This document shows, piece after piece, positions 17,897-28,100 of a stretch of DNA of 64,000 nt; positions within the stretch are counted from its first letter, which is position 1; the number at the start of each line of letters is the position of its first letter. A program made the position numbers and the translations under genes. This stretch comes from an uncultured Bacteroides sp. (GTDB lineage: Bacteria > Bacteroidota > Bacteroidia > Bacteroidales > Bacteroidaceae). Location: assembly GCF_902491285.1 (NCBI RefSeq), contig NZ_CABUHK010000020.1:1-64000 (forward strand). The letters run 5' to 3'. The notes beneath the pieces were generated by a model. That model ran no database searches and was not told the DNA's origin. It saw only the letters and a list, made by a program, of their open reading frames with translations.

Positions 17897-18487
17897 TTAC
17901 CAGGAACGTCCTTTGAAGATGTTAGACTGGTCGAGCGGAACGATATTTCCGTTCAGTGTCAGGTTATTGTTGCTGAAGTTGGGGCTGATTGTAACCGAAG
18001 CATTGTTGTCTCCGCCGCTCATGGTGATAAATACCTGGGCGGAGATGCCGATACCTTGAACGCTGAATGAGCAGTTCACATTCCCTTTCTTGTCGACATT
18101 CATCTTCATGTCCGAAGAGTTACCATCTACTGTGACACCACCGATTCCGTTAGGGCCGGGATAAGGAGTGTTGAAAGCAGTCTGTACTGTGGCTCTGTTG
18201 CCGTTCATCAGAACGAAGTTAGTGTTTGAAGTAACAAAAGCGCTCATGCCATTGCGGAATATTACCTGATTGGCTTCCAGAACGAACTGTTTATTCTTCA
18301 AAGCCTGTACGGCTTGTTGATAAGCTGCCATGTCCTGCACCTGTTCTTCGGCACGGAGTTTAGCTCTTTCCGCATCTCTTTGAGCTTTTCTTTCTGCGCG
18401 GCGTGCTGCTGCGTTACTTTCCTGTGCATACATCATCGTGCTTGCACTTACTAATACTAATGCTAATAATGCAATAAACTTTTTCAT
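17897..18487 (-). CDS. DUF4251 family exported protein
   Basis: 196 residues starting at 18487, where MKKFIALLALVLVSAS opens a signal peptide ending near YAQ. A longer in-frame upstream extension lacks a signal and overlaps the nhaC 3' end. A charged Arg/Ala/Glu-rich helix (about 24-50, possible coiled coil) precedes the DUF4251 beta domain (FVLEANQVIFRNGMSAFV, GGVTVDGNSSDMKM, ITMSGGDNNASVTISPN). Proteins of this family are common and uncharacterised in Bacteroides; a periplasmic location is likely. It lies 67 nt downstream of nhaC and may be its operon mate. Confidence 0.8.
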   Translation of the reverse strand: MKKFIALLALVLVSASTMMYAQESNAAARRAERKAQRDAERAKLRAEEQVQDMAAYQQAVQALKNKQFVLEANQVIFRNGMSAFVTSNTNFVLMNGNRATVQTAFNTPYPGPNGIGGVTVDGNSSDMKMNVDKKGNVNCSFSVQGIGISAQVFITMSGGDNNASVTISPNFSNNNLTLNGNIVPLDQSNIFKGRSW

Positions 18488-18554
18488 AACTTTTTTTTGT
18501 TTAGGTTTAATACGTTGTCCGTTTATTGCAAAAACAAAGTCCATGCCGGATTGT

Positions 18555-19982
18555 TCACGAACGTCGTGCAATTTTATATCCGATAGCTGCGACGGCAATA
18601 CTCATTAAAGGGCTGATAATGTTGAAAAAGCAATAGGGAAGGTACACCAATGTAGGTACGCTAAGAATCGTGGCCTGAGTCATTCCGCAGGTATTCCAGG
18701 GAATCAGCACAGATGTAACGGTTACTGAATCTTCCGTAGTCCGGCTTAGCAGGCAGCTTTCGTATCCTTTTTTAGCATAAATATCCCGAAACATATTACC
18801 GGTCAAAATGATGCTGATATATTGGTCGGCAGTTGCCACATTAAGGAACAGGCCGGAGCAAACCGTTGCGCTGACCACACTGACTGTTTTCTTCATGAAG
18901 CGGACGAAGATAGAAGTGATACTGCCCAGCATGCCACTGGCTGTCATCGCCCCGCCAAAACACATGGCACATAGAATCAGCCAGATTGTATTCATCATTC
19001 CGGACATACCGCGTGTGGCGATTAAATCTGTCAGAACGGCATTATCCGTGTGCAGGCTTGTACTTCCGTAGATGGTCATCATCAATCCCTTGAACAGCGA
19101 ATCGAAACCGGAAGCGGTCATTCCCGAAACCTCCTGCAGCAAATCCGGTTGGAAGATTAAAGCAAAGATGCCGGCTAGTAAGGTTGACAGGAACAGCGTG
19201 ATGATAGAAGGGACTTTCTTTGCAATCAATATTCCTGTTGCCACAGGAACTATCAGAAGCCACGGCGTGATATGGAACTTTTCGTTCAATGCGGCGGCCA
19301 CTTCCGTGATGTGCTGCGTATTGCTTGCGTCATGTGAAAATCCTGCTATGGTGAAAATAATAAGCGTGATGATGATAGAAGGAACTGTCGTTATCATCAT
19401 ATAGCGGATATGGCGGAAAAGGGGAGTATCCGTGACGGAGGCTGCCAATATAGTCGTTTCCGATAAAGGTGAAACCTTGTCGCCGAAATATGCGCCGGAG
19501 ATGATGGCACCTGCAATCCATCCTTCCTCGAATCCTTGTGCTTTCCCGATGCCCATTAATGCGATGCCGATGGTGGCAATCGTAGTCCACGAACTTCCGG
19601 TCATCACGGAAATCAGTACGCAGATGATACAGGTGGATGCAAGGAAGAAACTCGGGTGGATAATCTGCATCCCATAATAAATCAGTGTAGGCACTATGCC
19701 GCTAATCATCCAGATACCGCTTAGTGCGCCGATAATGAGTAGAATAATGATAGCTGTCGTCACTCCTGCCACATTGTTGGTTATGGCAATCTCATAATCT
19801 TTCCAGGGGATTTTGTAGAATGCCATTCCGATAAGGATACATACAGCAGTAGTGGAAAGTAATGATACCTGGCTTCCGCCACTTAGGGCGTCACTGCCGA
19901 AAGTGCGGATAGTGGCAAACAACAGTAATACGAGCACGGTAATCGGTATCAGCGATACAATAGGAGAAGGGGCTTTTTTCAT
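18555..19982 (-). CDS. nhaC: Na+/H+ antiporter NhaC
   Basis: 475 residues with about 11-12 hydrophobic segments. NhaC signature regions: MTGSSWTTIATIGIALMGIG, GAIISGAYFGDKVSPLSETT and the second half LSATVCSGLFLNVATADQY-like stretch with NTCGMTQATILSVPTLVYLPY. It exchanges cytoplasmic sodium (or sodium-malate/lactate in some homologues) for protons across the inner membrane. It is followed by the DUF4251 gene and preceded at 44 nt by the ferritin/VIT1 gene, all on the minus strand. Confidence 0.9.
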   Translation of the reverse strand: MKKAPSPIVSLIPITVLVLLLFATIRTFGSDALSGGSQVSLLSTTAVCILIGMAFYKIPWKDYEIAITNNVAGVTTAIIILLIIGALSGIWMISGIVPTLIYYGMQIIHPSFFLASTCIICVLISVMTGSSWTTIATIGIALMGIGKAQGFEEGWIAGAIISGAYFGDKVSPLSETTILAASVTDTPLFRHIRYMMITTVPSIIITLIIFTIAGFSHDASNTQHITEVAAALNEKFHITPWLLIVPVATGILIAKKVPSIITLFLSTLLAGIFALIFQPDLLQEVSGMTASGFDSLFKGLMMTIYGSTSLHTDNAVLTDLIATRGMSGMMNTIWLILCAMCFGGAMTASGMLGSITSIFVRFMKKTVSVVSATVCSGLFLNVATADQYISIILTGNMFRDIYAKKGYESCLLSRTTEDSVTVTSVLIPWNTCGMTQATILSVPTLVYLPYCFFNIISPLMSIAVAAIGYKIARRS

Positions 19983-20026
19983 ATTAAGTTCTCTGGTACT
20001 TTCTCTTTTATTAAGACATTTTATTA

Positions 20027-20899
20027 TCAGGCATCAATGCCGGTAAATGTTTTTAGGGCGTATCCGATCAGGAAGCTGATACCTGCTACACTGAAACTGA
20101 GTACGGCCATTTCCGTGAATCGCTTACGGAAACTTTCTCCGCGGGCTACGGAGTAATAGTAATTGAAGAGGGCGATAATGACAAGTGCCATACTTAGCAT
20201 TACTGCCAGGGCTACGATTACGTTACTGATAAGGATAAACGGAGCGACCAGTGACACTACGGTAATCAGATAGGCAATGCCCGTGTAGACGGCTGCTTTT
20301 ATAGGATGTTTCTTGTCGTCTCCTTCCGACTTGGTCGAAAGGTACTCGGATGAAGCCATTGATAATGCGGCGGCAATTCCCGTAATACTGCCGGTAAGGG
20401 CGATTAGCTTGCTGTCGTTCAGCGCCAGTGTAAATCCTGCCAGTGCACCGGTAAACTCCACTAATGCGTCATTCAGTCCCAATACGACCGAACCCATATA
20501 TTCCAATCGTTCTTCATTGATGAGTGCGATGAGTTTCTGCTCATGCACTTCTTCTTCCCGGGCAAGACGTTGCAAATCGGGTATATTGACATATCTGTCA
20601 TAATTGCTGTGAGCGTTCTCTTCGCTGGATTCCATCAGCTTGATAGCGAAAGTAAGCCCTAACGTACGTGCCAGAAGATAGAAACGGGCAATGCGTTTAT
20701 AGTCGGGAGTGACATCTTTTCCGGTATATTTCTTGAGAATGTTATAGTGTGACTTCTCTTCCGCGGCAATGAGCCTGAGTGTTTTGCTGTTGTTTGTGTT
20801 TTTTTCTATAAGGGCGAGCCGCTCGTATAGAATACTTTCTGTGATTTCATTCCGTTGGAAACGGATGAATTTATTAATGTCTTGTTGAGCTAAATTCAT
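20027..20899 (-). CDS. Ferritin-like/VIT1 fusion, iron or manganese transporter
   Basis: 290 residues. Residues of about 1-140 form a ferritin/rubrerythrin-like four-helix domain with ligand motifs FQRNEITES, AAEEKSHYNIL and REEEVHEQKL. Residues of about 140-290 form the VIT1/CCC1 membrane domain (GLNDALVEFTGALAGFTLAL, ASSEYLSTKSEGDDKKHPIKAAVYTGIAYL). Similar fusions (MbfA group) export iron or manganese. Start 20899 was chosen because a TATCTTTG promoter box (20921-20928) overlaps an upstream ATG, which would put that ATG before the transcription start. It probably protects against metal excess. Confidence 0.85.
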   Translation of the reverse strand: MNLAQQDINKFIRFQRNEITESILYERLALIEKNTNNSKTLRLIAAEEKSHYNILKKYTGKDVTPDYKRIARFYLLARTLGLTFAIKLMESSEENAHSNYDRYVNIPDLQRLAREEEVHEQKLIALINEERLEYMGSVVLGLNDALVEFTGALAGFTLALNDSKLIALTGSITGIAAALSMASSEYLSTKSEGDDKKHPIKAAVYTGIAYLITVVSLVAPFILISNVIVALAVMLSMALVIIALFNYYYSVARGESFRKRFTEMAVLSFSVAGISFLIGYALKTFTGIDA

Positions 20900-20920
20900 T
20901 CCTGTTCTTATTTTAGTTTG

Positions 20921-20928
20921 CAAAGATA
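20921..20928 (-). promoter_or_regulatory. Bacteroides -7 box (TATCTTTG) for the ferritin/VIT1 gene
   Basis: Exact TAnnTTTG on the minus strand, 21 nt before ATG 20899. No convincing -33 box. It decides the start codon in favour of 20899 over 20923. Confidence 0.55.
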
Positions 20929-21021
20929 GTACAAAATGCTCGAAATCTTTAGCATTGTGAGACCAGGCAATAAAATTTATTATAAGTTTATATTTTATTG
21001 GAATATAGGCAGATGCAGGCG

Positions 21022-21507
21022 TTAGTCGAGAATCGTCTTACGCTTTAGCCACCAATAACGTATAAAGAGTATTCCGGTGAGAATCAATGCTATGGACAGC
21101 CCCGTATAAAAAACGGAAATGAAACTGTCGGGCAACAGGCGGAAACTTCGGATAGTGATTCCCAGAGAAATCATGAATATCATGATTATCCAGCTTTTTA
21201 CATCAAAGAAAGAGAAGGGGCAGTTGCGGGTTTCTTTCTTTTGCTCTATCCGCCGGGTATGTTTATAATAAAGTCTTCTGAAAATCAATACAAAGAATAG
21301 TAAGAAAACAACGGTCGCTTCTCCAATCTTGAACATCCACTCCTGAGAGCTGTTCAGCCAGGTCACAATTCCAATTCGTAAGATATTGGCACCGGCAATA
21401 ATCCAGATAGTACCGGCGGTGATCAGTAAGATTTCTTTGTTAACTCCGTACTTCATTGGCTCTATTTTTTGTAATAAACGGTTTGACCGTTCATTTTGTT
21501 GACTCAT
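21022..21507 (-). CDS. Small four-helix membrane protein, unknown
   Basis: 161 residues with about four hydrophobic helices in two pairs (near 28-48, 60-80, 110-128 and 135-152), separated by a basic cytoplasmic loop (RRLYYKHTRRIEQKKE). I do not recognise a family. The start ATG overlaps the stop of the MFS gene as ATGA (21504-21507), so translation is coupled and the two probably work together. Confidence 0.7.
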   Translation of the reverse strand: MSQQNERSNRLLQKIEPMKYGVNKEILLITAGTIWIIAGANILRIGIVTWLNSSQEWMFKIGEATVVFLLFFVLIFRRLYYKHTRRIEQKKETRNCPFSFFDVKSWIIMIFMISLGITIRSFRLLPDSFISVFYTGLSIALILTGILFIRYWWLKRKTILD

Positions 21508-22679
21508 TTCTTATAGAAAAGCGTAATTAATAAGGAAATACTCGTTAAAGCGACCCCGACACCGATAACACCGTGCCAGCCATACAACTGCCAAAAGCTA
21601 CCCGCAAGGAACGTTCCTGTGGAGCCGCCGATAAAGTAGGTAGTCATGAAAATAGTATTGATGCGGTTCGAAGCGCGGGGATTCAGTTCGAAGATACTCG
21701 TCTGGTTACTGAGCTGGATACACTGCATTCCTATATCAATGATGATAATACCGGCGATAATTCCGATGTAGGTATTCTCGCCGGCAAAAAACAGTAGCCA
21801 GGACAAGAGAATCAATCCGCAGCCGATGAAGTTGAAACGGCGCACACCCACCCGTTTTACATATCTTCCCACAAAAGAGGCGGTCAGTGCCCCGGCTACT
21901 CCGCAAAGTCCCAGCATACCGATAACGTCGCTATTGGCGAAGAAGGGTGCTTGTCCCATTTTAAAAGCCAGGCAAGACCACATGGCGAGAAGGGAGCCGA
22001 AGTTCAGCGCTGCCCGGATAGAGTAAATGCGCAGTTGCGGGAACTCTTTCACTAAAGCCAGCAGGGATTTCATCAGGTCGCTGTATTTTCCCCGGAAGTT
22101 GGTCTGAATGGTGGGAAGGACTTTAAGTACGACAATCGCACAGACAAACATCATGCCGGCGGCAATGTAGTACATTTCCCGCCATCCGAACAGTTCGCCT
22201 ACAAATCCGCTGACAACGCGCGAAGCCAGGATACCGGTCAGCAGTCCCGATAAGACAATCCCTACATTTCTGCCTTTATGTTCCGGGCGCGAAAACTGGG
22301 CTGCCATGGGGATGAATATCTGCGGAATCATGGAACAGGCTCCTGTAAGGAATGAAGCGACAAGTATCACGTGGATATTATGTGCCAGGGCAATCGTCAG
22401 CAGGGAGAATATCAGGACGAGGAAGTTGGCAAGGATGATTTTCTTGCGCTGGTATAAATCGCCCAAAGGAGTGATAAACAACAATCCGGCTGCATAACCT
22501 ATCTGCGTCACCATGGCGATGAGGTTGGTTCGGAACTCTGATATGCCAAGTTCATGGCGTATCATATTCAGCAGAGGTTGGACGTAATAGATATTGGCTA
22601 CCGAGATACCCGCCACAATAGCAAGTGTCCAGAGGATAGACGCCGGTAGTCCTCCGTTTTCTTTTAATGGCTGTTTCAT
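21504..22679 (-). CDS. MFS transporter, arabinose-efflux type
   Basis: 391 residues with about 12 membrane helices. MFS motif A is visible at TPLGDLYQRKKIIL after helix 2 and again in the second half (ASFVGRYVKRVGVRR). The pattern resembles inner-membrane drug or sugar efflux carriers (AraJ-like). The start at 22679 (MKQPLKENGG) was chosen because a longer reading into 22748 overlaps pbpC and the promoter box. A -7 box ends only 4 nt before this ATG, so the message could be leaderless. The substrate is unknown. It is coupled to the small membrane protein that follows. Confidence 0.82.
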   Translation of the reverse strand: MKQPLKENGGLPASILWTLAIVAGISVANIYYVQPLLNMIRHELGISEFRTNLIAMVTQIGYAAGLLFITPLGDLYQRKKIILANFLVLIFSLLTIALAHNIHVILVASFLTGACSMIPQIFIPMAAQFSRPEHKGRNVGIVLSGLLTGILASRVVSGFVGELFGWREMYYIAAGMMFVCAIVVLKVLPTIQTNFRGKYSDLMKSLLALVKEFPQLRIYSIRAALNFGSLLAMWSCLAFKMGQAPFFANSDVIGMLGLCGVAGALTASFVGRYVKRVGVRRFNFIGCGLILLSWLLFFAGENTYIGIIAGIIIIDIGMQCIQLSNQTSIFELNPRASNRINTIFMTTYFIGGSTGTFLAGSFWQLYGWHGVIGVGVALTSISLLITLFYKK

Positions 22680-22683
22680 GGCG

Positions 22684-22712
22684 CAAAGATAGTAAAATTG
22701 ATGCTCACTCAA
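22684..22712 (-). promoter_or_regulatory. Promoter abutting the MFS start codon
   Basis: Minus strand TTG (about 22710-22712), 18 nt, TATCTTTG (22684-22691), then GCGCC and ATG at 22679. It lies partly inside the pbpC 3' end. The predicted transcript would begin at or very near the ATG. Confidence 0.55.
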
Positions 22713-25044
22713 TGAAGAAAGTAGTGGAAACTGTGTTGCCTTCTCCATCCACTGCTGTCAAGGAATGTTTTCCGGGAGCGGGTTGCAGGGAAATCTTATG
22801 GAAATCCTGCGTTTGCATCAGATAGGTATCATCGAGATGCCAGAATACGTTCGCATTGGGATTGGTATGTGCTAATTCGACGGTCAGGAACCCTTTGCTG
22901 CCGTCCAGTTGTTTCGGTAACTTAATGTGCGCGTTCATGGGAGGGTAAATGAATTGCATGGGCTGGAAAGTATCTTCCCCGCAACCTGCCTTAAAGGGTG
23001 GGAGAGGGTTGTATTCCGGGTGGTGTTGTTTATAATACCATTCCCATACGGGTGGGAGGGTGAACCATGATTTTTGTAAGGTAGGTTCTGTGTTGGCGCA
23101 GCTCTCATAGACACGGTGTTTCTCATCGGCAGCCAGTGTGATAAGGTGATGGTACGGACAGGCATCCGTGCGCAGTCCGGCAGGGAGGATAAGGACAGTG
23201 TCCGTTTCTTCGCAGAAACGGCCTTTCAGATGTCCTGATTGGCGGCACACTTCCGCGTCCACAAAGACATCGGTCGGTCGTTCAAACCAGGGTGAAGCAG
23301 GAAGATAACTGAATATATCGAATAATACTGGGCCTGCCGTTTGTGCGCCGACCAGTCCGGGTTTTCCCTCACCGGTTGCATTTCCTACCCATACACCGAC
23401 CGCATAACGGGGGGTGACGCCGACTGCCCAGGCATCCCGGAATCCGTAACTGGTTCCTGTTTTCCAGGCAATGGTCTGCATGGACGGGATTGATTTCCAG
23501 TCGATTTCTTCGGGACGGTTTACTTCCTTCAAAGCGTTGAACGTTTGCCACACGGCGCCTTTGTCCCAAATATATTCATGCTGAACAGTCTTGTTTTCTT
23601 CTTCCTTTATGATAATTCCGGCTTCTTTTTCTTTGGTGAGTTCCGGACTCAGGTTGGGGGTGAGGGCCCGTCCCATTTGGGCGTAGGCGTTTGTCACGTC
23701 CCATAAAGTAGCTTCCGCTCCCCCTAGAATCAAAGATAATCCATAATGAGACGAGGGACGGGTGATAGTTCTAAACCCGGTCTGTTGCAGGAAGTTGTGA
23801 AACTTGGGCACTCCATATTTTTGTAACATTGTCACAGCAGGAATATTCAGAGAGCGGGCAAGCGCTTCCGAAGCCGGGACAGCCCCTTCATATTGCATGC
23901 TGAAATTTTGAGGAGTATAGCCGTTTATATTAATAGGTATATCCGGCAATAGCATATCCGGCAGCAGCGAACCTTCCTGCAGCATGGCATAATATAGAAA
24001 AGGTTTTAAGATACTCCCTGTACTCCGAGGGGCTTGAATCACATCGACTTGGTTGCCGCCCTGTTTCCGGTCGAAATGTACGTTTCCGCAGTAGGCTGCC
24101 ACTTGATTGGCAGGTATGTCAATCACCAGAATGGCTAGATTACGAATATCGCTCCGGTTGAACTCATTGCTCCATCGTTCAGCCAGGTCTTCTATATGAG
24201 TCTGAATCCCCCGGTCGATGGTAGAACGGGTATATTGCCCGTTTCGTTCTTTATAAAAACGGCTGACCAAATGGGGGGCTGTCTGTGGAAGAGGATGCGG
24301 CTCATCGGGAAGAGGTTCGGTGACAGCCAGTTCGTAGGTAGATGAATCTATGATTTTCTTTTCAAGAAGTTGTTTTAATAACCGGTTTCGTTTTGAGAGC
24401 AGCATTTGCCGTCCTTTGGACAGATGAATCATGGCGGGAGCATTGGGGAGCACGGCAAGCATGGCCGATTCTGCCCATGACAGGTCTTCCGCCGAATGAC
24501 CGAAATACCGCCAGGCTGCTGCATCCAGTCCTACTACATTTCCTCCGAAAGGCGCATGAGATACATACATGGATAAGATTTCCTCTTTAGAAGCCCGGAA
24601 TTCCAGCCGGGTAGCCCAAATCATTTCGATTACTTTCTCGCCGAAAGTTCTTGATTCGTTTCGGGCAAGCCGGATGGTTTGCATCGTCAGCGTACTTCCA
24701 CCACTCACAATACGTTTGTGCCTGGTGTTCTGGTAGATGGCTCTTCCGATGGATAGTGGGTTGACACCCCAATGATGATAGAAATGTTTATCCTCGAACG
24801 TAATGAGACATTGTTTGATCTTCTCCGGTGTTGTCTCGCGTGGGGGAAAGCGCCATTGTCCGTCGGAGGCGATGCGTGCTCCTAATAATTCTTCGTTACG
24901 GTCGGTGACGACTGTAGAATAAGGGACATGAAACAATTGCCGGGGCAGACAAAAGATATATCCAATTAGCAAAAGAGTAATGCCTATTGTCATTACTTTC
25001 TTGAAGACAGATAGTCGTTTGAAGAATTTATAGATAGAAATCAT
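22705..25044 (-). CDS. pbpC: Penicillin-binding protein 1C
   Basis: 779 residues. One N-terminal membrane anchor (about 18-40). GT51 transglycosylase domain with FEDKHFYHHWGVNP (catalytic Glu), SGGSTLTMQTIRL and ATRLEFRASKEEILSMYVS. Transpeptidase domain with SILKPFLYY (SxxK Ser), SRSLNIP-type segment and KTGTS box. The C-terminal BiPBP domain (about 690-779) includes a Cys-containing strand. It polymerises and cross-links peptidoglycan, although PBP1C activity is weak in E. coli. It lies 118 nt downstream of the alpha-2-macroglobulin gene, a conserved pairing. Start 25044 avoids a non-signal N-terminal tail from an ATG at 25068. Confidence 0.93.
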   Translation of the reverse strand: MISIYKFFKRLSVFKKVMTIGITLLLIGYIFCLPRQLFHVPYSTVVTDRNEELLGARIASDGQWRFPPRETTPEKIKQCLITFEDKHFYHHWGVNPLSIGRAIYQNTRHKRIVSGGSTLTMQTIRLARNESRTFGEKVIEMIWATRLEFRASKEEILSMYVSHAPFGGNVVGLDAAAWRYFGHSAEDLSWAESAMLAVLPNAPAMIHLSKGRQMLLSKRNRLLKQLLEKKIIDSSTYELAVTEPLPDEPHPLPQTAPHLVSRFYKERNGQYTRSTIDRGIQTHIEDLAERWSNEFNRSDIRNLAILVIDIPANQVAAYCGNVHFDRKQGGNQVDVIQAPRSTGSILKPFLYYAMLQEGSLLPDMLLPDIPININGYTPQNFSMQYEGAVPASEALARSLNIPAVTMLQKYGVPKFHNFLQQTGFRTITRPSSHYGLSLILGGAEATLWDVTNAYAQMGRALTPNLSPELTKEKEAGIIIKEEENKTVQHEYIWDKGAVWQTFNALKEVNRPEEIDWKSIPSMQTIAWKTGTSYGFRDAWAVGVTPRYAVGVWVGNATGEGKPGLVGAQTAGPVLFDIFSYLPASPWFERPTDVFVDAEVCRQSGHLKGRFCEETDTVLILPAGLRTDACPYHHLITLAADEKHRVYESCANTEPTLQKSWFTLPPVWEWYYKQHHPEYNPLPPFKAGCGEDTFQPMQFIYPPMNAHIKLPKQLDGSKGFLTVELAHTNPNANVFWHLDDTYLMQTQDFHKISLQPAPGKHSLTAVDGEGNTVSTTFFIE

Positions 25045-25051
25045 TGAATGG

Positions 25052-25059
25052 CAAAAGTA
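25052..25059 (-). promoter_or_regulatory. Bacteroides -7 box (TACTTTTG) before pbpC
   Basis: Exact TAnnTTTG on the minus strand, 7 nt before ATG 25044, giving almost no leader. An internal Met codon 51 nt further in is an alternative start. No good -33 box. Confidence 0.4.
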
Positions 25060-25085
25060 AGGGCACATATATTTGTGATGAATGA

Positions 25086-25159
25086 TCAGGCACGGATTAT
25101 ACGGATTTCGCGGTTTTAGTTAACGGGTAGAACCGTGAAATCGTATAGTCCGTGCCTGA
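25086..25159. repeat. Long palindromic intergenic hairpin
   Basis: TCAGGCACGGATTATACGG (from 25086) pairs with CGTATAGTCCGTGCCTGA (to 25159). The arms are about 29 nt (25086-25115 and 25131-25159) with a few mismatches and a 15-nt loop. It fills the gap between the A2M and pbpC genes and could end or stabilise transcripts. Its CACGGATT/ATACGGATT word is of the kind I recall as dispersed intergenic palindromes in Bacteroides. Confidence 0.7.
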
Positions 25160-25162
25160 AAT

Positions 25163-28100
25163 TTACTGGCTCACCGTTGTTCTTCCTGCCTTGCTTCGTG
25201 CCTGTACGGTTGCATCATACATGGCTTCGCATTGAACAGCCGGAAGAATGAAGTTGCCTGCATAAGTCGCTTGCAGTCTGATTGTAAACATTTTCGTTTC
25301 GCCACGGCGCAAATTGAAGTAAGTCAGTACACGGTCATCGCGGATATCCTGATAAGAATATCTGCTGATTGAGTTTCTTGGAGTACTTGTTTCACTGTTA
25401 GGATTTTCCGTATCGGTAGCCAGCATCCGTTCATTATATATCTCCCAGCCGGAAGGTATGATGTGAGTCAGTGCCAGATTGGTGTAATCCGAAGTGCCGC
25501 TGACATTGGATATGACAGCAAGAGCGATGAAATCGGTTCCCTGCTTAATATCATCTACTGATATAAGATTAGCGTTCATATCTGTATATTTTATATCCAT
25601 CCGGATATTATCCGAGATAGCAGGCAGTGTATCATTCAGCAATTGTGTGCGCGTGATAACATCTACACCCAGTGCTCCCTTACCCTGGTTCTTTACAGAG
25701 ATTGTACCGGATTTCGGGGAAGTGGAGATTGCTTTCTCAAACACTGCTTTCGCAGATTTCACCGCAGGCTGTTGTTTGCCGTTCCATGTCCATGTGAAAT
25801 CCAATGTGCCTGACAGTTTTTCTGCCAACCGTCCCATTGCCATCAGGGCGAATGCAGTAGATTGGGTGCTGAACCAGTTCTCCTGCGATAAATTCTCTGA
25901 TACTTTCTTCGCTTGTTGAAGCGCATCCCGTTCGCGGTTCATCAGAAGCAATGTTTCCAGAATCATCGCTTCGTCCCGGTCGGACGAACCATAAATAAAG
26001 TTCATAGAAGAATAAGGGATGACAGTAGTCTCAGCGTTGTACACCAGCTCCTCGGCAGGTTTCATCTTTCCCGTCAAGGCATAAGCGGCTGCCAGTCTCC
26101 ATTTGGCTTGGATGGACATACCTTGTTGTTCTTTCATTCTGTTCATTGCTCCGTATTCCGGTGCGCCTGCCAATGCCAACGTATATAGGCGGAAGGCCTG
26201 CATCAGTTCCGCCTGCCATTGCTGCCAACTGCTTGCATCTTGTGGCATCCGCCAGTTCTGAGCTGCTGCGCGTTGGAAGCGTTTCCACTTGCTTAATACG
26301 TTGGAGTTGACAGCATATCCCTTTTCTTGTGCCAATGTCAGGAACATTCCCGTATACGAGCTAATCCATTCATCTGCGACGGCATTTCCCGGCCAATAGA
26401 TAAATCCGCCGTTAGGAAGCTGGCGGGCATAAATCTGCCGGATGGCTTCTTGTACATTTGTCTTTATTTTCTCCGCTTCCTGTTCGTCTACCGCCTTGAA
26501 TTGGGAGATGAATAAGAGTGGCAGGGCTTTGGAAGTCAACTGTTCCGTACAGTGATGCTCGTAATTATACAAGAAGTCGAACCGGCGGCTGATGTCTACC
26601 GACGGGATACGGGAAACTTCCAGTTGGATATGATTATTGTCGGAAGAACCGGCAAGGCTGTATGACAGCTCACCGCTTTGTCCGGCTTCTACCCATTGGC
26701 TGTTGCGTAATGTCACAACCGGGTTTGGATTTCGTACTTCTATTTCGACAGTTTCTTTTGTCTGTTGTCCGCCACCGCTTGCTGTAAGATGGATGGTTGC
26801 TTTTCCTGTTTTGTTGCCGGTCTTTAGCGTAAAGAAAGTAAGCTGGTCGCCCGGTTGGTTGAAAGTCAGCGACTGTTGCGGAGAACCGACAATCTGAACC
26901 CCGCCACCGGTGGCTTGGATAGATACGGTTACATTCTTCACTTGGTTTTCCATAGCAAAGATGTTCACCGGAACAGTAATTTCCTCTTGGATGCTAAGTA
27001 TACGCGGCAAAGTGGACAACAGCATTAACGGTGTCCGTACATAAGCTGTCTTTTCCGCATTGCCGTAAGCCCCATCCTGTCCTGCCACTACCATGGCGCG
27101 CACTGAGCCTACATACATCGGCAACTTCAGCGTATGTGTCTGATGCTTGCCTTTTCCCAGATAGAAAGACCCGATGAATTTAACTACCGGTTTGAAACGG
27201 TTCGCCTTTGCGTCGGCAGGCTTCAATGAAGCGTCTCCACCCGTGCTGAAAAGAGAACTGTAACTTCCGGCGGAAGCTCCTAATACATTATCATACATAT
27301 CCCATGTCCGGATACCGAGTGCTTCACGTGAATAGAAGTCGTTCCAGGGGTCGGGAGTCTTGAAGTTCGTAAGATCCAGCAAGCCGTCATCTACGATAGC
27401 TAATGTATACGTCATCGGTTTCCCACTCTTCTCACTGACTGTGACATTGAAATCCGTTTCCGGCCGCAATACTTCCGGCATCTGTATCTGCGGTTGCAAT
27501 ATCGTTTGACTGTTAGTCACGAATACCGGAACAACTCCGTACATACGGATTGGCAAATCATTAACCATCTGCGCATGAGGCTGTAAGAGGCTGATGTGCA
27601 GGTATACGTTCGGTGCCATTTCCGGCATAATCTTGAAGTTGTATTTGGTATCTCCCTGGTTGGATACTTCTATCCATTCCTGTTTGAGCACTGTCGAACC
27701 GTTTTCGATGGATACCAAAGCACGTCCGCCGGCAGCAGCGGGAATAATGGCAGTAGCTGTTTCGCCTATTTCATAAGAATCTTTGTTCAGTGAGAAAGCA
27801 AGCATTTTGATACCGCTGGGATCCGATTTGCTTGAACGTCCTCTCCAGTCCGGCCAGTCTACATAGATAGTACCACCGGTGGCATGACCGCTTTCTCTGT
27901 CTTTTACATATACCAGGTAGCGTCCCCAACTCGGATAGTCGACACGGAATTTGAAGGAAGCCTTTCCGCCGTTAGTCTGCAAGTTGCCGCTGGCTACCGG
28001 AGTGATAGAACTGCTGTTTACATATGAACTGAAAGATTCATCGCTGTTTTCCCACCACCAGCTCCAACTGATACGGTATATCTTGTATTCCAGATTTGAG

